64,000 nt of DNA, from NCBI GenBank assembly GCA_011037195.1, contig JAAEAF010002740.1, positions 24,105-88,104 of the forward strand, written 5' to 3'. The DNA is from Triatoma infestans (Eukaryota; Arthropoda; Insecta; Hemiptera; Reduviidae). The position numbers and the translations under genes are program-made. The stretch's first letter is position 1; every line of letters begins with the position of its first letter. The notes under the pieces are model-generated. The model was not told where the DNA came from. It ran no database searches and saw only the letters and a list, made by a program, of their open reading frames with translations. Positions 44,280-55,273 of the stretch are shown here, piece by piece.

Positions 44280-45310
44280 AAGCAATAGCTAGAATTCTGT
44301 TTACAGAAGTCGTGGTCAAGCAGTTATTTTAAAATGATGAAATGAATGTCACTGAAAGTGTCACTGAAATTATGATGCATAGATATTCCTTATTTACAGT
44401 TTTTTTTGTCTCTTTATTCATGGAATAAACCCTCGTTGTTGCATAAATAAATAAGATTTTGGATAAGAATATTTCAATTGCTGGTTTATTCTTGTAAAAA
44501 AAATTCTTGACAAGTCAACACAGTTACATAATATAATACATAAAATATTTTAAACTTATAAGCTTTCATAATAAAATAAATATACATGATAAATCTGTAT
44601 TGTTATTTATGTTCTAGTAAAGACCTTAAACATGATGAGTTTAATTCATGTAAGATTTCATGTTTATGTTTAATAAGTTACCAAACAATGGTGATTGTTA
44701 TTGAAATATTCAATAAAAATTATTAAGCTAAAAGGACTTTTTTTTTCTTTTTCAATTCTTAAAATTTATGAAAATATTTAAGATGTATTTTTCATCAGAT
44801 TTATTGAATTATTTTAACTCGTTATCTTAATTATTATCGAAAAATATTTAGAATTAAATGTTGTATAGGAGCAAATTCCAAGTATAAGGAATAGAGCGGC
44901 CCCTACACAACCTTTTGTGTGGAGCCTCTTTGAAAATAATTGTCATTAATAATTCAAACTGCCATTTTTCTTAATAATTTTCCTAATTATATTAATATCT
45001 TCTTAAAAGTAAGCAATTTTGTGTCACGATTTTGGTCACGTTTTTGTGAAATGCGGGCTGGAGGGATTTTCAAGCGGTTTGCATCATTTGACACAGAATT
45101 CTCTGGAAAATGTTAAGGGATGAGTCCCCACCCTGCTGTGCCATGCAAGAATGTTCATGCCAAATAATTATTATTTTAACACAAATTATAAATCAAAGTG
45201 CAACACATACAAGCGTGGTTGGTTAGTATAAGGCCGTGATTAAGGTGTCAAAGTTTAAACGCTTTGCATTATTTTTTTTATATCAATCCAATCTTTTAAT
45301 AATATCATGA
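44280..45310. other. AT-rich stretch, nothing recognised
   Basis: About 1 kb without a recognisable element. Confidence 0.5.
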
Positions 45311-45556
45311 GGAAAGGGAATAGCTAAATGGTTAGCATACTGGACTCCCACGCGGAGGACCTGGGTTCGAGTCGAGTTGTGCTACACTTAGATTTTTTCT
45401 GCCTAGGAGTCTCTACAGCTCACTGTCCGATGATGGACAGTGTTGTCTGTAACGAGAGAACACGGTCCGGAGGCCGGCAGTGCACTGAAAAGGCTCCGGA
45501 CGCCAATGACCATAGATGTTGACGCGCCTAAAATAAAAATAAAAAATAAATAAATA
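45311..45556 (+). mobile_element. SINE-1, near-complete, tail type a
   Basis: ggaaagggaatagctaaatgg (A box, diverged), cccacgcggaggacctgg, gttcgagtc (B box), then the hairpin body cactgtccgatgatggacagtg, gaacacggtccggaggccgg, gcgccaatgaccat, gttgacgcgcc and (aaat)n. Together with 5480-5725 it is one of the best reference copies of the family here. Confidence 0.88.
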
Positions 45557-45746
45557 ATATAATATAATTCTGTTTTTCAAATTTAGTTTACTTAGCCATG
45601 TTGCTCCAACATCTGTTTACAGCTCAGTTAGACTAATAAATGTTATGGTACTCAGATTTACAGCAGCTATAAACCTGATGTTGCTTCGAGTTACAGAACA
45701 AACATCGTATGCCGGTATAGTGGTGAAATAAGGAAAATTTTCATAA

Positions 45747-45967
45747 GAGACATTTTCCGTGGTAGCCTGCTTCATTTTGTGGTCATCGGCCGGTTTCGGG
45801 CGTTCGCCCATCTTCAGGATGCGTTTTTCAGACAGTGTGACAACACAGATTTGCACAGAGCAAGTCTGTGTTGTCACACTGTCTGAAAAACACATCCTGA
45901 AGATGGGCGAACGCCCGAAACCGGTCGATAACCACAAAATGAAGCAGGCTACCACGGAAAATGTCTC
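45747..45967. repeat. Near-perfect 108-bp inverted repeat
   Basis: The arms 45747-45854 and 45860-45967 are 108 bp each with four mismatches, all transitions, and only 5 bp between. Each arm contains the motif cctgaagatgggcgaacgcc followed by cgaaaccgg(t/c)cgat: CTGAAGA, a GGGCG/CGCCC stem, GAAA, palindromic CCGG, then TC (right arm) or CC (left arm). The ORFs through it (45617-45994, 45759-46016) are read from the palindrome and are not genes. The element at 47269-47580 is related. Confidence 0.9.
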
Positions 45968-45969
45968 TG

Positions 45970-47265
45970 ATGCTTTCCAGCTCTGCGGAACCAACCATCA
46001 CAACAAATTTTCATAACATTTGAGTGAAATACATTGGAAAATATAGTACATGAAAATCAAGAAAAATTAATCATGCAAGGCTAGTTGTTTTCCTTCCACG
46101 CATTAACTTGGATACAGATGATGCTAATACAAGTAGGCTACCCATTTTTTTCTACACAGACGGGCGATTCCCTATAGTTTTAGATTTGATATAACTGTTA
46201 ATAAGTAAGTCTTAAAGGCAGAGTTTTGATCGTATTGGTCTGCATATGGATAGACTCTTTTTCAGTTATGTTGCATTGTTGTTCAAAAGGAGCTATAGAA
46301 ATAAATTCAAAGTTCTGAAACTATTAAAATCGTTGCTAGGGAACAAGTTTTTTGTAAATACAAATTTTGTCATCAGTTTGTGGGTATTAATTGTTCTAAT
46401 AGTTTTTATTAATTGTCATAATAAAAAAAAAAGTCCAGTAATCTTAGATCATGTTCGAAAAGACTCGGAATTAAGCCAGTAAACCGGAAGAAAAGTATTT
46501 TTTTTTAAAAAAAAGAATGACACGAAATTTAGGTCCCAATAAATTTTATAACCCACTATTCAAAACTCACTACTTTGAATCCAAATAAGAACTTCTGGAC
46601 ACTAATAAAGAAAATTCAAAACACAAGGTTTGCAGGTTTAGTTTAAGCTTTCTAAAATGTCTAAAAATAAATCGTTTATAATTTTAATTTGGGAAAGGTT
46701 ATTTAATATTAAAAAGAAATTAAATTAGATTCTATATTTAAATATTATCTATTTTTTAATAATAATTTTACTATAATCATTTGTTATTAAATATTCTGGT
46801 CAAATTATTTGTTGATTAAGAAATGATTCACAGTGTAAATTAAATTTTCTATACAAACATGAGTTCTAATATATATATATATATATTGTATGCCTATAAT
46901 GCAGTCTAATAATTAATAGAATTACAAACAAAGTGATGTAGGCTGTAGCGGCATTGGACATAGAGGGTCGTGTTAGCGCCAATCACATTAACCCTTCCAT
47001 ACTGATGGGGCTCCCATCATAATCAAATATAGACATTTCATATCCACCACTCACTAACTTCCATAAGTATGAGTCATCTTCTACATTTATTACATTATTG
47101 TTTGCTTTTTCTTTTTTTTTAATTACTTTTAAAAAATTAATCTAAATAAATAAAACATATATATTACATTCGAATAAAAATTTATTTTTTTGCAAACTAC
47201 TATGGTAAGTTTTAAAAATAAAATACAGTATTGTTGAATATGTGAATAGGTCCGTAATACTGGAT
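45970..47265. other. AT-rich stretch, nothing recognised
   Basis: The ORF at 46246-46482 shows no family. A (ta)n run lies at about 46868-46887. Confidence 0.5.
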
Positions 47266-47268
47266 AAC

Positions 47269-47580
47269 ATCTGGTATTTTATCCGTCGTAGCATGCATAT
47301 TCATTTTGTCCCTGACCGGTTTCGGATTTTCATCCATCGTCAGAGCAAATTCACTAAGTTCGTATAGAGAGTTCACTTCAACGTAATGTTTCTGTTTTAC
47401 ACTCACACTTGTTGGTTTGTTGGTTGTGTATATGTGGGGAGGTGGTATAACTTTTCCCACCATTACGTTGAAATGAACTCTCTTCACGAATTTGGAGAAT
47501 TTGCTCTAACGATGGATGAAAATCCGAAACCGGTCCGGAACAAAATGAATATGGTTGCTTCGATGGATAAAAAACCAGAT
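47269..47580. repeat. 120-bp-arm inverted repeat, related to 45.7 kb
   Basis: Left arm 47269-47388 and right arm 47461-47580, with a 72-bp spacer, are more diverged than the arms at 45.7 kb. Each holds ct(g/a)acgatggatgaaaatcc then gaaaccggtc: CTGACGA (left arm, minus strand), GGAT/ATCC stem, GAAA, CCGG, TC. Beyond the motif the arms also match the 45.7-kb arms (acaaaatgaa, gata..ccagatg). The left arm, minus strand, has the closest match to a hammerhead core in the window. Confidence 0.85.
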
Positions 47581-50500
47581 AAAAGAAAGTACTTTAAAGG
47601 CGTTGTACAATGTAATGATGAATTTGGTAGATTTGCTATGCAATGTGTCGTTGACTGGTGGAAAAAATTAAGGGTATTAATAGTTTGAGATAGATTCCTA
47701 TAATAAATTTTGAATTATTCTTTCATTATACTTGAATGATTATGTATAAGCAAATTATGCAGACAAAATATGAGAGAAATTTGTACAATTTTTTATAAAA
47801 TAGGGCAACCGTTCAGTGTATTATTACATCAACAACCGATTTTTTCGGTGCTCGGTCGGCACTGAAAAGGTTCCAAGGCCCCCGTGAACTCAGATATTAT
47901 TTGCTTTAATTCTAAAATAATAAAGGTATTACTGAGTTTATTCGAAATTAAATTTTAAGTATTTAATACAATATTGTTTGCTGGTGGGGTTAAGTATGCG
48001 CTGTGACGAAAAATAACAAGCTATGAAAGTCCATATTTCTTTATTTATCGGTTAAAACAAATTCTGAGTGATGAACATCCGAAACTGATAATAAACAAGG
48101 AAAAGGAAATTTACTGTAGGACTAAATCTTAGACATTCTTCATATCACATTTTATAAACTAGTTGTAGTACTATTACTATTACTTGTTGATTTTTAGGGA
48201 AATAAGTAATTCGGTGGTAACCGTGTAACGTTCAATTTCATACTTAAAATAAATCATTCTATTCTACAAGTCGATATTGTCGATAATTTATTGTTTCTAG
48301 AAAGGTGTTTCAAACACAAAGGCGATGTATTAAGTTTCCGATTCCATTAATAAACATTTCATTATCATACATCAAATAGGTACTAGAGATAAGGGAGGAC
48401 TTTATCGGATATCAAAGCGTTGTGTGAAGAGGGCCAAGCTACCGATCATGCCTATACTCATGTGTGCTAAAATGAGTAAGGGTCATAGGGAAAGGGTTAC
48501 ATTGAAACTATAATCCTTGGAAGCTAAAGGCATTTCTGTCCAAGTAGAAGTGAGCGGATAGGTTTGTGTGTGTGTGTGGTGTGCGTAAGTGTGGGGGGGG
48601 GGAGAGAGACAGTGTAACTGTGCACGCAGACTTACCCTCGGGAAATCTTGACAGGATACACCCTTATGTATAGTGTGTGTGCGCCAGACACGTGCACAGA
48701 GTTCCTGAGACATTCTCTTATGTTACCAGTTTGGTAGTAAAGGGTTATAGAAGTTGAGTGTGATTACTGTTTGATCTGAAACTTAACTCTTAGTATGTAA
48801 CTTGACATACCTTTCAAGCTCGTCTTACCCAAAATTATTAAATAACTTTATTAAATTATTATATAGAGAAAATGTCTTATATATAATAATTTTGTAAATA
48901 CAACTTATTAAAACTCATACGACAATTCAGTATATATATTTTTAATTATTAAATTTGCTTTAATTAAAGTCAATTTAAGGAAAATAATTGACAAAATTGT
49001 ATATTCGTTTTTATAATTGCTATATTTTTCAGACGAAAATAAGTTTTACAATTAACTGCTTCTACCGCCTTTCAGATTATCTCAAAAAAACTGTTTTTCA
49101 ATTTGGAGATAAGCTCAGAATGTGACTTTTTAGCCAAAAGAAGAGTTTTCCTGCTTTGTGTTTTCTTTAAATACAAAATGTTGATATTTCCGAAACGGAG
49201 AAAGAAATATTCGTTAACTTTTTTATTACAAATGATCTTCATTATAACCTAAAATGTTTGTTTAATGAAATTGTTATTTCACCAGTGAACATTGAAATGT
49301 ATTATATTCACATCCATATGTAAAAATCCATATTATCATTTCTGGATCAGTCTGAATACTCGTTGGCGTGCGAAGGTTTATTCAGGGTTATATACTCGCA
49401 CCATTTATAAACAGCATAAATACAAAACAGACTTACAACTTACATAAGTATTCTTGAATTCTGAAGTTATAGCTTCCTCTCACTTATAGACACATTTAAG
49501 AATAATAGCATTGAAATGTTATTGGTGTGAGGTAGTGTTGTAGTGGTAGCTTGTGGTTTTGTAAAGGGGGCTTGTGAGTATATAAGTTTAAGAGAGAAGT
49601 ATTAGTAATAAGAAAGTAATCACTACTGCTAACAATAAATATATTCTATTAAAATATTAACTACAAGTTATTTGCAAAGGAATTATTAACTTATTAATAT
49701 GCACTGATGCTAAGAGAGCGAAAAGCAAGTGATCCTGAAGTGTTCTGCTTCGGTGTCTACAACAAACTCTTATATTTTAATTTATAACTGGCACAGTCCT
49801 GATGTGTTCTGGTAAAATATCTAGCTCAGACTATCCTTGTTAGAAGGCGGAACGCAGAATGTCTTGAAGGAATGCCCACTCTAACGGGGGTTTTTCTCTT
49901 ACAAAACAGTTAGCCAAGTGGCATTGTTACTTTTCTAACGGATTCCTGTGCTTTTGCCCCTTTCGCAGCAATGACCTCAAATTATAGTACCTGACTCTAA
50001 AATACATTAATTTTGCAAAAATTATTTTACTTTAAATATTTTTCAAAACTATTTATTTTTGCATTTTTTCTTCCACTACAGCATACTCCGATCAAATAGG
50101 CAAAATATGGCTAATCAAATTTAATCTGAGAAAATGATATTAACTTTGACAAGCCTCTTGGGTTTCTGTTGCGTTCAACCAATAAACTCTAATTTGCAAT
50201 CTTGTTTCTTATCTTGGGATAGTTATCGCAGATAACAAATGCAGGAACTTAACAAACTAAATGCACTACAATTTGCTAATAATTATGGCTTAAAACTTAA
50301 AATTTTACTCATTTGTCCCAATATATATATTTATTTATTTATTTATTTTTTTAACGAATAGCTGGACTTTGATTCCTGTCTGGAGCATTTTATGGAGAAA
50401 TAAACGCAAACTTTATAAATTCTTAATAAGCTATAAAAATTTCTAAACAGACTGTACCTCTAGCAGCACGTACATTGAAGTTGTATATTTTAACATTGAA

Positions 50501-50689
50501 ACTGTCAACTGTACTACGGATTGCTTGTTAATTTATTTCAAATAATATTTCTTGTAGTGTATGAGACATGTAATCTTAGTTAAGAATTATGTCTGTATAT
50601 AGGTAGTGTATATAGAATGTTATTTCAATATTTTTGTGGTTGCATGTATTTGTTAGAATGAAAGTATTTATAGCGTGATTGTGGATTAT
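47581..50689. other. 3.1 kb without a recognised element
   Basis: Mostly AT-rich. 48555-48615 has gt and g/ga runs. 49330-49930 has a TATA-like gagtatataag (49575-49585) and moderate GC, which could be an old LTR, but no repeat partner or target duplication was found. Confidence 0.45.
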
Positions 50690-50812
50690 AACTTTCTCTT
50701 ACTCCTAGTAACAGGAAGTATTGTAATCGTGTCAAATTTTCGATATCGAGTTTTCACCGGAAATATCCATTTTGAGGTCCCTTGAGTCCAAAAAAGTTAT
50801 TTTTAGCAAATG

Positions 50813-50848
<36 letters not shown>

Positions 50849-51690
50849 ATTTGAACAGCATAGCTCAAAAACGAAAAACCGTAGAAAGTTGAAACTTGAT
50901 ATTCCGTTTAGATATCACCGTGGGATTTGACAGTACGTTAACTGTCAAAATTCCTTAACCGGAAGTACACTTTACAAGTTATGTTTTTTACGTTTTTGCG
51001 ATTTTCTCAAAAATGGCTCCGACGATTTTCTTTAAACTTGGTATATCAACTAAATATACAATGGCTACAACTTTTATCTGAAACATTTCTCAGGAAAAAT
51101 TCATTTAGGGCACTTCCGGGGGAGGGGTGGGGTTAGGTTTTCATCTAAAGTGCTGTTTCAGTTTATTAGACAATTCTGCCTTCTTGATAATGTTAATTAG
51201 AATTAAATTTGTTGTTGAAATTCCGAGTTTGAAAGAAATTGGATAACCGAAAGTGCGTTTACTTTACCACTTTATTAAATGATTTATTCTCTTTTTCCCA
51301 ATTTTCTCAAAAATGGCTTCGACGATTTTTTTGAAACATCATATATAAACTAAACATGCAAAGATCTACATCTATTATTTAAACATTTCTGTGGGAAAAT
51401 TCATTAAGGGTACTTTTAGGGGAGGGGGTGTGGTACAGGTATCAATAGTATATTGCTATCATAGTTGATTCTAACAATTTGATCATCCAAACAAAATTAA
51501 TTAGAAATATAAATAGATGGCCAAAATTCCTAGTTTTAGAAAATAGTAAGCACCAAGAAGTGCGATTTTACTGAACGTTTTTTTTTTTTAATTTTCGACG
51601 AATTTCGTTAAATTTGGTACACAAACTATAACATTTGTCATTTATAATTTTGAGAACAGGAGTAAGAGAAAGTTGTGTGAGTGTTTCACT
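50690..51690 (+). repeat. Rep-A, best reference copy
   Basis: It begins aactttctcttactcctagt (50690) and ends caggagtaagagaaagtt (to 51674) plus gtgtgagtgtttcactccag. The terminal 17 bp (50690-50706, 51658-51674) are an exact inverted repeat. The internal layout is head with gt microsatellite (50816-50844), then three modules about 295 bp apart, with accggaagtacac near 50959, accgaaagtgcg near 51246 and caagaagtgcg near 51553. There is no coding capacity. Confidence 0.9.
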
Positions 51691-51699
51691 CCAGATTTT

Positions 51700-52766
51700 T
51701 GTTTTTGTTTTAGATTGTATTTATAGAGGAATGTATGATTGGTGCGAATGAGTGTAGGGGGAGGAGGGCCAGTACCGGCCAGGGGTGGCAACTTTTGGTC
51801 GTGTAAGAAGTCTTCCTGCACTATTTTAATATAGCGAACCACTTTCTCATGGAGGGGCGTGTCTGAGCCGGGATTGGCTACCCCGGCAGCCGTATTATTG
51901 TGAGTATTAAAGATGTGTAAATAGTGTAAATGTTTTTAATTTAGATTAATTATTGAGGGGGGAATTAGTATGAATATAAGAATAGATATGTTTGTATTTA
52001 GTTTGTATGCTTGAAATGTGTATGCATATATTCATTTATTGAGATGAATGTGTGATATGAAATTGTAAATGTGCATATGCTGGACATCGGCAATTTTGAA
52101 GGAGTAATATGTACCATTATGGCTTATGGCGAAGGCTAATGCCAAAAAAACAAAAAAAAAATATTTATTGCATATAAACATTATTACCTTAGCTATATTT
52201 TTCCGTATATGTTTTTAAAAAAAAATCACCCTTGTGTTTTCTGTATTTTAACTGGAGTTTCCTTTGAAAAAAAAGTCTAAAGTTAGTTGGTTTAAGTCAC
52301 GCATTATAACATATACTTCATGTCGTAACTTGTGCTTTTTTTTTAGAAGTAGTACTTTTATATTTCCGGTTATGTTACCACATTACCCCCCCCATCTACG
52401 AATGCACTCTCATTTTTATTGCTATCTTTCTTTTATCTTCTTCATTCTGAGTATATACTCAGAAAGTTGTGAATAGTGGCGGATGTAAATGATAATTCAG
52501 TTTGAAGAAGTCTGCTGATTGTAACATCGCGTGGATAACTCTAATCATTCTCCCTTACTCTGTTAAAAGTCATCGGTCGATTTTCTGTACGGACTAGTAT
52601 GGAAAAAAAAAAAATTAAAACAAGATAAATAATTTACTAAGTAATAGGATGTATTAATGTAATAAATATATAATGATGCCCGTTAGAACTCTCTAAAATT
52701 AAAACTTACTTATTCGCAAAAAGTATTTCCAACAAAACCACAATTGTAGTATATATAGTTTGTATA
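51700..52766. other. Nothing recognised
   Basis: A GC-richer patch (about 51755-51890, ggggaggagggccagtaccgg) precedes AT-rich DNA. The ORFs at 51642-51842 and 52264-52476 show no family. Confidence 0.45.
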
Positions 52767-52985
52767 GAAAACTTGTTGGAGTCTCTACAAGTAAAATGAC
52801 AGAAAATAGAAAAATATCCACTCAATAAAGTGATACTTCCGCTTGACCAATTTTGACCAAAACTATATTATCAAGACCCCCAAGTAAAATTTAAAGGAAA
52901 TGTCAAGTTTGAATTTTCAACGAATTTCCATTTTTTAGTAATACTGATATTACATACACAACATTCACGCACACACCGATTTCTA
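52767..52985 (-). repeat. Rep-A piece with 151-bp duplicated segment
   Basis: The complement of a Rep-A head/module (cgcttgaccaattttgacc, aaatgtcaagtttgaa, cacgcacacaccg). Its first 151 bp (52767-52917) recur exactly at 53603-53753. Confidence 0.8.
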
Positions 52986-53009
52986 AAAAAAAAAAACACT
53001 TTTCCTGTT

Positions 53010-53600
53010 ATTATTTGCCTTTGGGGAGGGGCTAAACCTTACGCTGGGCCCATGTAGTTATCCCTAAGATTAAACAACAAACCAGGCTTAGAAAAAAATA
53101 TCCAGATCCGAATCTAATCCATCAAAGATTCACCGCAGTCCAAACAATCGGACACTAACCTTAAAGGCAAATAGCCCAAGTTCTTCCAGAGACATCCCTT
53201 ACCAAAGATCCGGAACCTAAGTTCCTTAGAGTAGATGCAATCTTTCATAAGATAGATGGGTGTTTTCCTCTTCTGTCTCAGAGACTCTACAAAAGGGATA
53301 TCCAACTTGAGCCCCATTACATAGAGGTGTCTCTTTAAACCACAATGTCCACTAAAGGATCCAACCAGCTGGCTGATAGAGTTGACTCACAGCAACAGTT
53401 CACTGTCCGGGCCCACTGCCACCTTTAGACTGCCGACAAACCACTGTGCTCATCCATAGCGATGAATGCTGTGAAGCTATCCACCCATGACTGGAAGCTT
53501 GATAGACATTTGCCAAAAGATACACCAACAGTAAGTTCAAGACCAAAGCCTGGTATGTGCAAAGCACGCAATAGTGGTAATAATATGGAGCACGCAATAG
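53010..53600 (-). mobile_element. LINE 3' end, minus strand
   Basis: Minus-strand pieces: CLSSFQSWVDSFTAFIAMDEHS near 53510-53440 (cf. CFSGFQTWMTSQHSSLWM in the LINE at 31.6 kb), GHCGLKRHLYVMGL near 53350-53310, and 53317-53114 with the acidic-Lys zinc-knuckle region. The knuckle Cys are mostly lost. The 3' tail is aataataac-like (ttattattt at 53009-53018). It is the same family as 31596-32346, older and frameshifted. Confidence 0.75.
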
Positions 53601-53602
53601 TG

Positions 53603-53753
53603 GAAAACTTGTTGGAGTCTCTACAAGTAAAATGACAGAAAATAGAAAAATATCCACTCAATAAAGTGATACTTCCGCTTGACCAATTTTGACCAAAACT
53701 ATATTATCAAGACCCCCAAGTAAAATTTAAAGGAAATGTCAAGTTTGAATTTT
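53603..53753 (-). repeat. Exact 151-bp duplicate of 52767-52917
   Basis: It is identical to 52767-52917, in direct orientation, 836 bp away. It lies just beyond the LINE, whose 5' flank also holds a short tandem (gcacgcaatagtgg at 53567 and 53589). Confidence 0.9.
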
Positions 53754-53777
53754 GATCCACTAAAACGAATTTTGACC

Positions 53778-54242
53778 CTTGTCAATCGAATTGAGTAGCG
53801 ACGGTGGCGATATCTTGTTGTTCTGAACATAAATACAGAAAACTTTTATTCAGCCAACACAAATTTCTAATTTAATTTTGTAATTTGACAATGTTTTGTG
53901 GAATAATTCATCTGTCTTTTTTGGATATAGGCCAACTTATGTTATTGAAATTGCCCTTGAAAGCAATAAATAAGTGACATCTTGTTGTTCTGAACATAAA
54001 TACAGAAAACTTTTATTCAGCCAACACAAATTTCTAATTTAATTTTGTAATTTGACAATGTTTTGTGGAATAATTCATCTGTCTTTTTTGGATATAGGCC
54101 AACTTATGTTATTGAAATTGCCCTTGAAAGCAATAAATAAGTAATATTCTTTTACATTTATGAGATGGAGTATTTCATTAGTTTCAATTTTTGTATAAGA
54201 TCTCATTTTTCATTGATGTGGTAGTAATGAATGAGCTGCTAG
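53778..54242. repeat. Direct repeat copy 1, with 167-bp tandem
   Basis: The 298-bp unit (cttgtcaatcgaattgag ... gagctgctag) is present here with an extra 167-bp tandem duplication (tcttgttgttctgaac at 53813 and 53980). Apart from one base near 53810 it is identical to 54976-55273. No coding or element type was recognised. Confidence 0.9.
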
Positions 54243-54975
54243 AACCAGTGTATAAATTAAATTTGAAAATATAAAAAAATAAAAAAAAATTAATGAAATT
54301 TAAAAATATATTATGTTTATTAACTCTCAAATGAAGTAGATCTTTTTATGTAAACATAGTTTTCGAGAAATGTTTCTGATACGTATATTTTGTAGTGGGT
54401 TTATTAGTAGAGGTCTGTTGCAAAAATCTAAGAGAGAAATATAAAACTAGAAACTAACATTTATTAAATAGTAAATCTATAATTTTACCAAAAAAAAAGG
54501 CTTAATGGCTTAATTTTAAGGTAAAGGCAATGAGAGATGAGGATTTAGAATTAGCAACTTAGAGAGAGAGAGATGACATGGCGAGTGATGTAGAGTGACT
54601 GGTAGACTTGTGGTGGATTAATTATGATGACTGGCCGATTAATGAGCTCGTTCCGATATTCTTAAATAAGTAATCCGGACAAACCTTGGGCGGACCTTAT
54701 TCCTGAAAATGTGACTGGTCTGGTAGAAATATCGACGCTGGCTTACGCTTGCAGGTTGGAAGGGAACTGTTGGTAGCATGTGATAAGTAAGCTAATCACG
54801 CTAATGATGATGATTAGTTAATGATCTAACAGTGCTCATTAGATTTTTGCATTTTCGAAAATTTCGATGAGTCTCTCTGTTCCCTGATGATAGTATAACT
54901 GGTAGATTACTTTGTTGTTGACTCAATATCCTTGAGTAGGATGGGAGACGCTTGGGCGGAGCTGTACCCCAAAAA
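54243..54975. other. Spacer between direct repeats
   Basis: 733 bp between the two copies of the 298-bp unit. AT-rich in the first half. It ends with an agagagag run (54560-54573) and a less AT-rich part (54590-54975) without recognisable protein. Confidence 0.5.
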
Positions 54976-55273
54976 CTTGTCAATCGAATTGAGTAGCGAC
55001 GGTGGCGCTATCTTGTTGTTCTGAACATAAATACAGAAAACTTTTATTCAGCCAACACAAATTTCTAATTTAATTTTGTAATTTGACAATGTTTTGTGGA
55101 ATAATTCATCTGTCTTTTTTGGATATAGGCCAACTTATGTTATTGAAATTGCCCTTGAAAGCAATAAATAAGTAATATTCTTTTACATTTATGAGATGGA
55201 GTATTTCATTAGTTTCAATTTTTGTATAAGATCTCATTTTTCATTGATGTGGTAGTAATGAATGAGCTGCTAG
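54976..55273. repeat. Direct repeat copy 2
   Basis: The 298-bp unit without the internal tandem. See 53778-54242. Confidence 0.9.

Noticed and set aside
45617..46016. Two overlapping ORFs with nearly the same protein on both strands
   Set aside because: They read the two arms of the 45747-45967 palindrome; the similarity is a consequence of the inverted repeat.
47212..47688. A pair of ORFs on opposite strands sharing MDENPKPVR
   Set aside because: Same explanation: they read the arms of the inverted repeat at 47269-47580.
50690..51690. Rep-A as a Helitron
   Set aside because: No 5' TC and 3' CTRR with hairpin at consistent ends, and the ends show a terminal inverted repeat instead.
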